From NCBI GenBank assembly GCA_964019695.1, contig OZ026517.1, positions 53,313,672 through 53,377,671 of the forward strand: a stretch of 64,000 bases of DNA, read 5' to 3'. Shown piece by piece: positions 1 through 9,947 of this stretch (position 1 is its first letter; each line of letters starts with the position of its first letter). The notes beneath the pieces were generated by a model. That model had not been told where the DNA came from. It ran no database searches and saw only the letters and a list, made by a program, of their open reading frames with translations. The stretch is from Loripinus fragilis (taxonomy: Eukaryota; Mollusca; Bivalvia; Lucinida; Lucinidae). The position numbers and the translations under genes were made by a program.

Positions 1-353
1 AGTCGGTTAGGTTCTGTTATTGTCTAATACGACCTGAAGTGTTGCGGTGGTGCATACCGGCTTTCCATATACAGTAACTGTCACAGTGCGAACGTCAGCA
101 GACGAATAGTAGTTTAACGACAAGCATCTCCGTATGTCATCTCTGTTAGGAGATGGCATACGGATATGCTCAGCCACCAATGATCCAAAGGGACAAATAT
201 AATGTAAGGGAGAAACTAGGGAAACAACAACAAGACAAAAGAATATCGTCTGGTGACGTCACACAATGCATATAAAGTTATATTTATCCTCTATCAAAAT
301 AGTTTAACCAGGTATAATCACAAGAAACACGGGCTTTAGTATACTGAAGAAAG
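1..353. other. No gene seen; short hairpin at 129-164
   Basis: I see no convincing reading frame here. On the minus strand this stretch lies just 3' of the LINE ORF1 remnant, so it may be its 3' region or the start of a decayed second frame, but no endonuclease or reverse transcriptase motif is recognisable. A hairpin pairs 129-143 with 150-164 imperfectly around a six-base loop. Confidence 0.4.
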
Positions 354-1387
354 TTACCAAGCTCGACTTGTACTTGGTTGGGGTTCTGGGTGATGTCCGG
401 GCAAGGTACCGAAGGCACGAAGATCTGCTTGGACAGTAATTTGACGTCTTATGTCATTATGGTCCTTTACATAAATTCTACCGTCCGAAGAATAGGCTGA
501 TCTTATTAATTTATCCTTCACATATTTACGCGCATTGAATAATAATTCACTGCGTTTAGCTGTCAGGTCCTCGTTGATGAAAACATTACGCCCAGCGTTA
601 GTGTGACGTAAGTTCATACGCTTGGAGTAGAGAGCGCGGCGGGCTCTATAGCTCGTAAACTTCACAATAATGGCCCGAGGTCGCTGTTTCATGGGCTTCC
701 TACACGGTGCGACCTGTCTATATCATTTGGGGTAATCTCAGCTTCCAAATCTCGCGCTATATTCAATACAATCTGATTCGTGTCTTCCTCTGTAGACTCT
801 GATACACCTGATATGCGAATGCTATTTCTTCGACTGTACTGTTCTCCATCATCAATGGCTCTGTCTAGTGTAGCTACTTTCTGCTCGAGGGCGTCAACCG
901 TTTGTTTCAGCTTTGTGTTTTCTATCTTGACAGAATTAATTTCCTTGAGAAGTGTACTGTTTATTTGGCTCACCGCGGACTTAATGGCACTATCAACTAT
1001 ACTCTGTATATCTGGGATCTGACCCACAATCAGCTGGCTTATGTCCGGGAGTATCAGCTGCTGGAGCTCTTTAGCAACTCTCTTAATATCTGTTTCACCC
1101 ATTGTGACCGCAACAGACACCCCCTCTGTCACCTCTGTATCCGCAGCCTCTTGGTTGTCAAGGTTCTCATCCATGTTGAGCCGTTCACTCACTTCAGAGA
1201 GGTCGCCAGATAACTGTCTACTTTTTTTCAATGATTCACACTTTATCACTGGCGAAGGCGTAAGAAAGCGTTTTATTCCGCCTTGAGGGGTCTGCTTGAC
1301 TCGAGCGGTTTCTTCTATCTCAGATGTGCGTATAATATGTGGAGTTTGCTGTTGCTTGTCTGGTACTTCACAGTATTTCCCACTCAT
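354..1387 (-). pseudogene. LINE ORF1 (L1-like nucleic-acid-binding protein), frameshifted
   Basis: Two minus-strand frames form one broken protein. The first (1387-689, 232 residues) has an acidic N-terminus, a heptad-rich coiled coil at about residues 120-180, then QYSRRNSIRISGV and DIDRSHRVG, the typical entry into the RRM-like domain of L1-type ORF1 proteins. The second (692-354, 112 residues) continues with RPRAIIVKFTSYRARRAL and VFINEDLTAKRSELL, the expected following segments. The frames overlap at 689-692, so a single-base shift separates them. In this family ORF1 is an RNA chaperone that coats the LINE transcript. No ORF2 is recognisable downstream (below 354), so this copy is probably dead. 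ORF1 assignment is firm; the LINE clade is not. Confidence 0.8.
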
Positions 1388-1825
1388 ATTAAGTTCATTT
1401 TCATATGTTCATCAGTATCATCAGTATATCATCAGTATACATATACATGAGCTATTGCTGTTACTTATTCTGTGCAGTATACTTAAAATATTTGACCGTA
1501 GCCCTCCATGTATTGTTTATATGTCCTGTATATAGGTATCACGAGCAAGGCATGAGTATGAATGGAAAATGGCGCCTTCCACCGATGACAAAAGAACACA
1601 CTAGAACACAAAGTGAGACTCAAGAGATTGACTTTGAAGTGATTTACATGGCTGACAAATATATAATACAAAGCAGTCACTAGCCTGTCATTATTTTATC
1701 CACATTTAGCCTCCAAATCCTAATGAATATCACATTATTTTAAATTTCATCGCTCGCTCGAAAAAACGCTGCCATACTGTTCAACCGGAAGTTAGTTTTT
1801 TTTTTTTACTTCTTTACTTACTAGT
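1388..1825. other. Possible LINE 5' leader; no gene seen
   Basis: This stretch lies upstream of the minus-strand ORF1 and may be its 5' untranslated region. It holds a short ATCAGTAT tandem around 1410-1435 and a T run at 1796-1807. Open frames on both strands here are short and show no domain. Confidence 0.3.
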
Positions 1826-1985
1826 GTCGTCTGCTGATAACCTTTGCAAACAATTTAGACCCAGATCAGACTCGACGGGCATGATCTGGATCCAAATTGC
1901 TTGACACTCTATTGATATTACCAAAAAAAATAGAAAAAACAACAACAAAAAAAACTGAATTTGAAAAAAGATATCAGCAGACGAC
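1826..1985. mobile_element. Palindromic MITE, family PAL-A
   Basis: The element starts GTCGTCTGCTGATAACC and ends ATCAGCAGACGAC, so its ends are inverted repeats. Inside lies a second inverted pair, GACCCAGATCAG and CATGATCTGGATCC. The same layout recurs more than ten times in the window, which marks it as a non-autonomous dispersed family. The superfamily is unknown. Confidence 0.75.
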
Positions 1986-3398
1986 AAAACCATGGCGAAT
2001 TACCTTGTGGGCAAAAAGAGTCGACGAATTGAAATGGAAGACTAGCAGCTACATGTACATGCAGATTTCATGCTAAAGACTTATATTTGCCTGCGTTCAA
2101 TACGGCACGACCCAGGGCCCATATAGACTTTTACAACTGTGTGTGTGCGTACGTGTGTGTGCCAAAGTGATGACGAATGAGGTTTGCGGGATAGATTTTC
2201 GTTGAATCAGCGGATATAGATATTCCTGTAGGCTAGTAAATATCATCATAGCAATGCAAATATACCACGTGTATCTATTAGGGTACACATGGGTATATTC
2301 ATAGGGAAAAACAACGAAGTTATTCTTTTGTACAGGGGATTTGGGCTTCATTTACAAATAAGGGCATCTCCCAAAAATATGTTTTAGTTACGCGGTGTGC
2401 ATTTAAATCCACATGCTAAGTGCCGTTCTTCTAGGTTCAATTTAAAGCAGTTTAAAAAAAGAAAAACGGGGGTCACTTAAACTCTGGAAACACATTAGCA
2501 GGTTTACTCTTGGTGTGTCTGTATACACACTGCAAATGCTTTGAAGAGACTGCCCAAATAACAATTCTGTCTGAGTAATATTATATTTCACGAAAATCAA
2601 ATTTCGCATCGAGCTTTCTTAGCGCTCATGGTAAAATGGCATAAAGCATTTGGACTGCGACTGAAATAAAACTGTCTTCGGTGATTTGTAACAACAAAGG
2701 CGCAGATCAGCCTGCGCATCTGCGCAGACTCATCCGCAAATTTGTTACCTGTTTTTCGGAAGAATCATATCTAGACTCGCTACGAGCGAAACTTCAATTT
2801 TCTAGCTAGCCTGTTAAGCCGAGGAGACTGGTTTGAGACTCGCTCTGTCCGAAACCCAGAAGACAGGTTTTCTCGCATCGTTGCCTCGTATCTCGACAGC
2901 TCTAGGACAAATATTACAAGTGCAACAGATAATAATATTTAAAACAAAAAAATGAGAAGATATTGAAATCCAAAATGTTGAACCACTCAAAAATGGGCCG
3001 AGCCTTCGTATGTATGATACTATCAGAGTCCCAAAACCCTCCCCTGGGATGCTTAGATCAATCTAGTACATAAAACGATCAGAGAAACATCAGTAAGCAA
3101 CTTATAAGCCAGGACAGTTCTTCGAGCTGAACTTGCCCCGAAGGGGGGGGGGGGGGGCAATTAGCCCCATCGCGGGGCAAGTTCTGCCATCATGACCCGA
3201 TCTCCTTGGCTGAAGATTAACCTTTATTGTACAGAAAAACACACGAAGGATATTATTTGGACAATTTCCGCATTATTGTGCCTGACCTGAATATACAGTA
3301 TTCGTAGACCTAAAGCTGCAATAGTCATTCAAAAATTGCTCTTTTTAAAATATGGGGCTGAACTAGCCCCGGTCTCCCCTATCTCACCTGCCCAGACA
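1986..3398. other. Intergenic; GC-rich hairpin near 2700
   Basis: No gene is recognisable. At 2700-2740 an imperfect palindrome (GCGCAGATCAGCCTGCGCATCTGCGC) resembles the cores of the PAL-B elements at 50.3 and 60.4 kb. A run of 14 G residues sits near 3145-3158 inside a CTTGCCCCG...CGGGGCAAG inverted pair. A short minus-strand open frame at 2097-2351 shows no domain. Confidence 0.35.
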
Positions 3399-3480
3399 AT
3401 GCACGCCAAGTTACTTGCTAGCATCTACCACTTCAATGGTGTGGACGCGAAGCTGGTAAACTGTCTTGCGAGTTGGCTAC
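3399..3480 (+). pseudogene. LINE reverse transcriptase fragment, palm entry
   Basis: Translated on the + strand, this reads HAKLLASIYHFNGVDAKLVN and then CLASWL. That is the segment just before the palm motifs in many non-LTR reverse transcriptases. It stops abruptly at about 3480, where the adjoining sequence continues the same protein on the opposite strand. Confidence 0.65.
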
Positions 3481-3836
3481 TTTTTGTTGGACACATTTTG
3501 TTGGGTTGAACCTCATCTGCCAATTTTCTTCCCAGAGTGTCTCTCTGAAGCAACTCCATGTCATTGTCGTTCTCAATCACATTGAAAAGCAGGCTATCAT
3601 CGGCAAATAGCTTGGCGTCAGAGGACAGTAGGCCTATTGATGCTGGTAGGTCGTTGATGAAGCAGAGAAACAGAATTGGTCCAAGAACTGTTCCCTGTGG
3701 CACTCCTGGTGTGGCATCAACTGTGTCTGACTTAACTACATCTAGTATGACTTTCTGAGATCTGCAGCCGAGGAAGAATTGTATCCATTTTTGGTGTTGA
3801 AAAAAGAAAATGACTGGAAATACATTGGTCACGGTG
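3481..3836 (-). pseudogene. LINE reverse transcriptase fragment with intact FADD
   Basis: The minus strand encodes KWIQFFLGCRSQKVILDV, then TPGVPQGTVLGPILFLCFIN and LFADDSLLF. These are reverse transcriptase motifs B and C, with the catalytic aspartates present. Just after, the frame slips: W-Q-M-R-F-N-P-T-K-C is readable only in another frame. The preceding part of the same domain lies on the opposite strand at 3399-3480, so the copy is rearranged and inactive. Clade is probably CR1/Jockey-like, judged by the VPQGTVLGPILF wording only. Confidence 0.8.
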
Positions 3837-4093
3837 CGTATTGGTCATTAGTTTGGAGTTTTGACATTACTGTTGCAGTTGCGAATATAGCAGTTGCAGT
3901 GACAGCAAGAGTTGCATTTCTTATTATCGCATAGAATCCAAGCTGATTACAAACTGATTACGGTAATATTATTTTATGTTAAAAGAAAAAGCTCTGATCA
4001 GACTGCATGGACCTATTTCACCAACAAACATGCTGAGAACCTCGCCTATTTGTCTGAAAAATCTTGCGAGACACAAACGGGATAATAATCTAG

Positions 4094-4453
4094 GAATCTG
4101 GGACGTTTCACCCACAGTGGGCCACACACCATTTCCTCCCCAAGTCGTTTCGCCCCCAAGACCTTTCCACTGGTCGTTTCGCCCCCCCCCCCCCCCCTCA
4201 ACTCGTTACGCAATCACTAGCCATTTCGCCCCAGTAGTAGTTTCGCCCCCATAGTCGATTCGCCCCTAGAATATATAAGAAGTTCTGTCGTGCCGCATCT
4301 GGGTCTAAACTGTTGCAGGTTCGAGCCTCACCGGAGGCACTGCATTGTGTACTTAAGCAAGACACTTTATCCTCTGCATAGTACTGGTTCAACCCAGGAA
4401 GACCGTCCCGACCTGACTGTTTACTGGGACGTAAGGAAACAAACAAAATAAAG
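4094..4453 (+). repeat. TTTCGCCCC array fused to a SINE tail, copy 1
   Basis: From about 4100 to 4270 the words GTTTCGCCCCC or ATTTCGCCCC recur every 15-35 bases, with a pure C run at 4179-4196. After TATATAAGAAGTTCTGTCGTG the sequence passes straight into a tRNA-type B box (GGTTCGAGCCTC, 4319-4330) and the body of SINE-1 (TAGTACTGGTTCAACCCAGG, GGGACGTAAGG, then AAACAAACAAA). The usual SINE-1 head with its A box is missing and the array takes its place. Confidence 0.7.
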
Positions 4454-4698
4454 TATTTTATTGTAAATGCACCTCCCCCAAAACCATTAGTCGCAGCAAC
4501 TTCAATTCAATTTTTCATTTACCTTTTCCTTGAAAAATCAGACAGGATCTTCTTCAAAACGGTAATTTGTCTTCAAAATAGTCGGTTGTAAGGTGTGAAG
4601 TGGACCAGAAGAAAGTACTCTCTACTTTCCTTCCACAATACTCATTGTGGAACTATACTGGGATAATCAGTTTTCGCCAATGTAAGCAGATATTGCTG
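4454..4698. other. Spacer between the two TTTCGCCCC copies
   Basis: AT-rich sequence with no domain-bearing frame. It separates the two related composite repeats. Confidence 0.3.
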
Positions 4699-4915
4699 GG
4701 AATCTGGGACGTTTCACTCTGAGACCATTTCCTCCCTTAGTCGTTTCGCCCCCAAGACGTTTTCCCCCTGATCGTTTCGCCCCTGTTCGCCATTTCGCCC
4801 CACTAGAAGTTTTGCTCCCATAGTCAATTCGCCCCTAGAATATAAAAGAAGTTCTGTTGTGCCTCATCTGGGTCTAAACTGTTGCGGGTTCGAGCCCCAC
4901 CGGAGCCAAGGGTCA
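4699..4915 (+). repeat. TTTCGCCCC array fused to a SINE B box, copy 2
   Basis: This repeats the order of copy 1: GGGACGTTTCAC, a series of GTTTCGCCCC words, CGCCCCTAGAATATA, AAGTTCTGTTGTGCC, ATCTGGGTCTAAACTGTTG, then a B-box-like GGTTCGAGCCCCACCGG. After the B box it diverges from the SINE tail. The shared junction shows that the fusion predates the two insertions, or that one copy derives from the other. Confidence 0.65.
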
Positions 4916-5379
4916 CATAAAATGTCGTTTGTATGCTTCATGTTTTCATTCCTGAGTATGAATACCAAGTCTGTTGTAAAAAAAATAAGACTTAAAATGG
5001 CATATAGGAGAAGAACTCGTTAAGCTCTTGCTTCCGTTCTAGTCCTAATGTTTGTATGATTGAAAATTGTATTGTATGTACTGATTTGAAATAAATATGT
5101 TTAACCAAAATGACATTTTTCATATATTTGACCTTTAGTGCCACAGGGAGTGGGGCCAAAAATGACTATGCTCATGCACTCCCTCACCTATACACCGAAG
5201 TTGGTTAAAATCTGACCAGCCGTCAAGGAGAAAGCGTGAGGGATGGAGACGATTGCAATAGTAAAAACAACTGTTTGGGATTGATCAGTAAATGACTACT
5301 TAAAATTGATGGAGTGGGACAGGGCTTAAATTTCTAAAATCAGATCAAAATAGACGGTAGGGTTTCAGATGTTGCAGTT
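4916..5379. other. No gene seen
   Basis: AT-rich DNA. AATAAATATG at 5090 resembles a polyadenylation signal but no gene leads into it. Confidence 0.3.
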
Positions 5380-6075
5380 GTATACACTTTGATTGGAGAG
5401 GGTCCTGGAGGATGTCACCCTCTCAACCTGTCACTTGGATGAGTTAAACTCCATATCCCATCTGGCCTCCCATTCCTGAAATCTGTCAAGGTCCCTCTTT
5501 AGTTTGCCACTGTCACTTTTGTTTTCCAAGGTCAGGTAAAATAGAGAATACCAGGTCAGTGTCTTTTGATATCAAGTTTACCAGGCAAGGCTTTGAGAAT
5601 GCTTGTTGACATCGCGAGGCTTGCCGAGCGATTCAACATGTGTTCTCAAAGCCGAGCCTAGTAAACTTGATATCAAAAGACACTCACCCGGTATTCTATT
5701 TATCAATTACCCATTGTTACAGTTGTCAAACTAGCTATTATGAGGTGATTTTCGATTTGTATGTTGATTCAGCGTCATAAGCGACGTCATTCAACAAGTG
5801 CATGATAAAGGCACATGTCGTGAGATAGACAATGTTTATCAGGCAACGTGCAACAATGCAGTAAGTATGCGAGGTGACTGATAAATGGCAGTGCCATTGG
5901 CAAAGAGACACATTTCTGAGACAATGCCTTTGGGAAGGTCATTGATGTAGACCAGGAAAAGGACTGGGCCAAGCACAGAACCCTGGGGACTCGGGAAGTG
6001 ATTGGGACATAGTCCAATTCCTCACCCTCAACAGTAAACTTCTGTCGATGGTGCCCCAGCCAGATATATGTTTTG
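5380..6075 (-). pseudogene. LINE reverse transcriptase fragment split by a MITE
   Basis: Minus strand 6075-5850 encodes [20 protein letters not shown] after a frameshift and then LFANGTAIY. The catalytic FADD has decayed to FANG. Minus strand 5530-5380 encodes KSDSGKLKRDLDRFQEWEAR and WDMEFN, the segment that normally follows motif C. The two parts are separated by about 300 bp that includes the inverted-repeat element at 5543-5700. The copy is dead. Confidence 0.75.
5543..5700. mobile_element. Inverted-repeat MITE
   Basis: The two arms, each over 60 bp, pair across a centre in GCGAGGCTTGCCGAGCGA. The left arm runs AGAATACC, GTGTCTTTTGATATCAAG, GGCTTTGAGAA; the right arm gives the complements in reverse order. 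It interrupts the reverse transcriptase fragment on either side. Confidence 0.75.
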
Positions 6076-6561
6076 GGGGATGGGGTAATGTAAGCTCATG
6101 TGGTTAGTGGGTTTAAGTGGGCGGACCCTCGCATCGTTAGGACGTTCCTAACCGTCATCATTTTTTATTTCGTTGACTTTTCAAGTTCGTTCGGGCTGTT
6201 CTGCTGTGTGATAGTGGCCGAGTTCGGATTGTAGCGTTTGAATCATGGTTGAGTTTTGACCATTAAATGTTTCATCATGTTCCAAACCGCCTTACTGTTT
6301 GTGTTGTAGTTTATAGTGCTTTTAGTTTGGAATGATTATTTCCACAGTTATTTTTTTCTCTGTTTCCAGTATAGATGTACCACGACCTCAGATAATTGAC
6401 CTTTGGGTCTTTCTGTTTTAAAAGATTGATGCAGAATGTGTAAAATGAGCCAGTTGGGCTGGAACGTCTGTGTATGTCAAAGCTTTTATAGTAAATGTTA
6501 ATTAATTCCTGAAACCCTTTTTTCTAGAACAACATATCAATATTGTAAATACAATAACGCT
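6076..6561. other. No gene seen
   Basis: AT-rich sequence with GGACGTTCCTAACCGTC near 6151 but no recognisable coding or repeat family. Confidence 0.25.
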
Positions 6562-6900
6562 TCAAAGCTTTTGGTTTATCTGTATAGATTTGGATTCTTC
6601 ACTGATCTCTCGTATTTTTGTTACATAGAAGTCATTTATATTTTCTGTATTTTTCGTATTCCTTAATTTTTCGCTTAACTGCTTCTGATCTGGAAACCAC
6701 CATTTTGTTGTGTATTTTTTTTTTTTTTTTTTGAAATAAAGGAATAACATCTCGCCATGATTTGTCTGGCACATTGTTTATTAAATTTACCCATATAAAT
6801 ATTGCCAAATGGATGAATATAGGTGTTATGCTTTGGATCTAAAATTGTCCACCATGACATGGTTGTTCCCTGTCTGACGAATTTGTGTTTTGTGTCCTAG
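6562..6900 (-). pseudogene. Possible LINE fragment (post-RT region)
   Basis: In two overlapping minus-strand frames I read fragments such as LINNVPDKSWRDVIPLFQ and WWFPDQKQLSEKL. They resemble the connector after the reverse transcriptase of some L1-like elements. A T run at 6716-6732 interrupts the frame. The call rests on wording only and could be wrong. Confidence 0.3.
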
Positions 6901-6924
6901 GGAAGTGGCAGCTGCCCATTGTGT

Positions 6925-7645
6925 CGTTATGAAATTTGTTGACAGACAGTTGGACACTTTGATAGTGTTTCTGGAAGATTTTTTTTGAAAAAAAAAAATA
7001 TTTTGAAGAAAAAGGTCAACAGATGACAAAAGCGTGAAAATTTAGCCGCATATAACTTATAATTGGCAGGTATTTTATTTGACTTTATTAGCAGTATCAG
7101 CAGAAATCGCCAAAATATGAGACTGCAAAATCAAAATAAGCGATTAACACATCATTAGTATGTTGGTATCTGTAACGATATGCCAACTTTTGAACAGTAG
7201 ACTTGATTCAACGTCAAGGAAGCCACGTATTAAAAGGGGTTACTACTAAAGGAATGTATAGCGACGTAGTCTTTCCTTAAGAGTAGGCCATATGGGAATG
7301 GAAAATAATTAAATATTTCATTAAATTGAGAAACCATCAAACTTCAAGTCGCAATATATCAGTTTTTTAAATCATCCAAATTATAATACTGCAAATATTA
7401 ACTTTTTATAGTATTCAGCACAAAACTACCTTAACCCTTAAAGCGCCAATTACGACTGCAGCAGACCTAAAATTTTGTGACATGTTTCCTAATTTAAAAA
7501 AAAAGGTATGAAATTTCATGAGAATCATCTGCCAGCAGAAGATTTTCATGAAATATCATGCTTTATTTGCTATTTTTTCGTAAAAAGCAGCAAAACTTGA
7601 AACTGTCGTCTGCTACAAATTGTAGGTGGTACTTTATGGGTTAAG
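6925..7645. repeat. Partial PAL-A copies
   Basis: 6940-7025 carries the right half of PAL-A (TTGGACACTTTGATAGTGTT, then GTCAACAGATGAC). 7434-7645 has a relative opening TTAACCCTTAAAGCGCCAA with CTGCAGCAGAC on the left and GTCGTCTGCTAC on the right. Confidence 0.55.
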
Positions 7646-8293
7646 GTCATCTTTTTTTTATTTTTATTTTGCAGATAACCAAAAGATGTATACTATTGTA
7701 GTATAACGGAAGTGGCCATAGAGGTTTTCATGGATACATATTTTGAAGACAGATAGAATTTCTATTTTCATCTAATAGAATACATAGTTATTAATATTAT
7801 ATAACCAGTAAAAATGTATGTGATCTCATGGTATGTGATCTCTCATCAAAATGTTCGACTCTATTTATGACATGACAGACGTTATAACTGTGGATTACCC
7901 GATATGTAATGAAACGGTCACGTGTAGGGGTTGAAATTTCCATTGGAGACTGATGATTAAACTTAGATTATTACTAATTCACCCTAAGAAAAGTAGTGAC
8001 CTTGCAACATGCAAAAATTACTTGGATGTTTTCTGTGATGTCAAAATTAATTCACTTAAGCAGTATCAACTATGAAGTGAATGGTGATGGCAAAATAGTC
8101 TTGCCTGTCAGCCTTTCATTGAAAAAAAAATCGAAAATAAATTAACTCTGAAATAAATGCTGAAGCGAAGATATTCTTGCCTGGAGTATAAGCATTGCTG
8201 CAAATTATATAAAGCCAGAACTTAATTGCGATTACAAAATTGACATATCTGCCATTTAAAGAGATTTTCCTACCTTCAAAAGAATGAAACAAT
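7646..8293. other. 5' flank of the zinc-finger gene
   Basis: AT-rich flank with no repeat that I recognise. An in-frame TGA at 8285-8287 lies two codons before the ATG at 8294, which supports that start for a transcript continuing upstream without a splice. A leader exon further upstream, spliced near 8279, cannot be excluded. No TATA box can be assigned with confidence. Confidence 0.4.
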
Positions 8294-9838
8294 ATGGAGA
8301 CTATCAAGCAGGAAGATTTGTATGATTACAAAAACGCATTTATTACCGTTGAAAATACTGAAGCAAAAAATATTCACGTTGAAGTTTTAGATGGTTGTCA
8401 TACCTCAATTGAAGGAATCAAAATGGAGTCTGTTAAGCAGGAAGTTTTATGTGATGGCAAAAGTGTCTTACTTGCCACTGAAAATACTGAAGCAAAGAAT
8501 ATTCACGTTGAAGTTTTAGATAATGTCGAAACTGTCATACCTTCAACTGAGGGTATCAACACTGAGTCTGTTAAGCAGGAAGTTTTATGTGATGGCAAAA
8601 GTGTCTTACTTGCCACTGAAAATACTGAAGCAAAGAATATTCACGTTGAAGTTTTAGATAATGTCGAAACTGTCATACCTTCAACTGAGGGTATCAACAC
8701 AGAGTCTGTTAAGCAGGAAGTTTTATGTGATGGCAAAAGTGTCCTGCCTGCCACTGAAAGAACCAACATGGAGACTATTAAGCTGGAAGATTTATGCGAT
8801 GGCAAACGAAAATTTGACCTTTCGTCAAATGAAAGAACTGTCACAAAAAGTATTAACCTTGACAATTTAGGTGATGGCAAAATCGATTTGTCGGCTGTTG
8901 AAATGACTGAAGCCAAGAATGTCCACGCACAATCACTTTTAAGTGGCGACGAATTTGAATTCCCTACTATTAAAGAAAATGAATCAAAGAATATTAACGT
9001 TGAAGTTATGTGTGGGATTGACTTTCCTTCCAATGAAGGAAACAAGACAAACAACGGACCTTCTATTGACCAGGAAATTCCACTAGATTTATCATATACC
9101 AAACAAAAAGAACAAAAGAATCCGAGAAAAAATGAACAGTTTGTCTGTACTATTTGCAACAAAATATTTACAAAAGCATATAATCGTGACAGACATATCA
9201 AAGTTACTCATGGTGGACAGAGGGTGTTTGTCTGTGATAAGTGTGGTAAGGCATGTGCCCATTCCAACACCCTTAAACAACATATGCTGACACACATTGA
9301 GGCCAAGCTGTTTTCATGTGACTTATGTGACAAACAATACACAGACCCATCAAGCTTACGTCGTCACAAACTGAATCATACTGGTTTGGTGCCCTATACG
9401 TGTCAGGTCTGCGAAAAGCAGCTTAAATCTTTATCTGGGCTAAATGTTCATATGCGAATTCATACAGGAGTTAAACCATACACCTGTTATTTTTGCCCCA
9501 AAAAATTCAGCCAAAGACAAGTGATGGTGAGCCACATGCATTTACACACAGGGCAGAAGCCATATAAATGTGACACATGTGGAAGACAGTTTACCCATAC
9601 ATCCCACCTGAATCGTCACCAGCTTATTCATACTGGAGAGAAACCTCACACTTGCCGTCACTGTGGTAGAGCATTCACACAACGAGTGTCTTTAATGCAG
9701 CACATTTTAATACATAGTGGCGACAAGCCATATCAATGTGATATTTGTTTAAGAAAATTCAGACAGTCTTCTACTCTTGCTAGACACAAACTTTTACATG
9801 AAAAAGAAAAGCCCTCACTAAAGAACAATTGCTTATAA
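8294..9838 (+). CDS. C2H2 zinc-finger protein, eight fingers, likely transcriptional repressor
   Basis: The product is 514 residues, in one uninterrupted frame. Eight classical C2H2 fingers fill the C-terminal part: first cysteines at 285, 314, 342, 370, 398, 426, 454 and 482; last histidines at 306, 334, 362, 390, 418, 446, 474 and 502. All eight have complete C-C-H-H sets. Finger 1 is C-x2-C-x12-H-x4-H, the others x12/x3. Linkers between fingers 3-8 follow the TGEKP pattern (TGVKP, TGQKP, TGEKP, SGDKP), which predicts sequence-specific DNA binding in the nucleus. The first 170 residues are tandem repeats carrying five psi-K-x-E SUMO-consensus sites (K5, K48, K94, K140, K163). PLDLS at 263-267 is a CtBP-binding-type motif. 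No KRAB, BTB or ZAD domain is visible. Orthology is not assignable, because poly-finger genes duplicate and diverge fast. An upstream in-frame TGA supports the start. Repressor function is inferred from the motifs. Confidence 0.92.
   Translation: METIKQEDLYDYKNAFITVENTEAKNIHVEVLDGCHTSIEGIKMESVKQEVLCDGKSVLLATENTEAKNIHVEVLDNVETVIPSTEGINTESVKQEVLCDGKSVLLATENTEAKNIHVEVLDNVETVIPSTEGINTESVKQEVLCDGKSVLPATERTNMETIKLEDLCDGKRKFDLSSNERTVTKSINLDNLGDGKIDLSAVEMTEAKNVHAQSLLSGDEFEFPTIKENESKNINVEVMCGIDFPSNEGNKTNNGPSIDQEIPLDLSYTKQKEQKNPRKNEQFVCTICNKIFTKAYNRDRHIKVTHGGQRVFVCDKCGKACAHSNTLKQHMLTHIEAKLFSCDLCDKQYTDPSSLRRHKLNHTGLVPYTCQVCEKQLKSLSGLNVHMRIHTGVKPYTCYFCPKKFSQRQVMVSHMHLHTGQKPYKCDTCGRQFTHTSHLNRHQLIHTGEKPHTCRHCGRAFTQRVSLMQHILIHSGDKPYQCDICLRKFRQSSTLARHKLLHEKEKPSLKNNCL
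8426..8770 (+). repeat. 138-bp in-frame coding tandem repeat
   Basis: Units start GAGTCTGTTAAGCAGGAAG at 8426, 8564 and 8702. The first two units are full length (138 bp, 46 codons) and, by eye, differ only at the last base. The third diverges after about 50 bases. A degenerate relative covers 8294-8425. Each unit encodes ESVKQEVLCDGKSV with the SUMO-type VKQE. Confidence 0.9.
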
Positions 9839-9912
9839 AGTGGGAAAATTAACTTTGAGCTGACTGAATTCATTTTCCTATCTATCTTTTCAAACATAAT
9901 TTGTCGTTTATA

Positions 9913-9947
9913 GGGAGCGCAGTGGCTCTGTGGTAGAGTGCTTGAAT
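9913..9947 (+). repeat. SINE-1 head fragment
   Basis: GGGAGCGCAGTGGCTC, then TGTGGTAGAGTGCTTGA, matches the tRNA-like head of the SINE-1 copies at 35.0, 37.6, 42.5 and 42.8 kb, then similarity ends. Retention of the 5' head without the tail is unusual for a retroposon and suggests a later deletion. Confidence 0.6.

Noticed and set aside
3976..4254. Proline-rich plus-strand protein
   Set aside because: Its proline runs come from the TTTCGCCCC array and poly-C.
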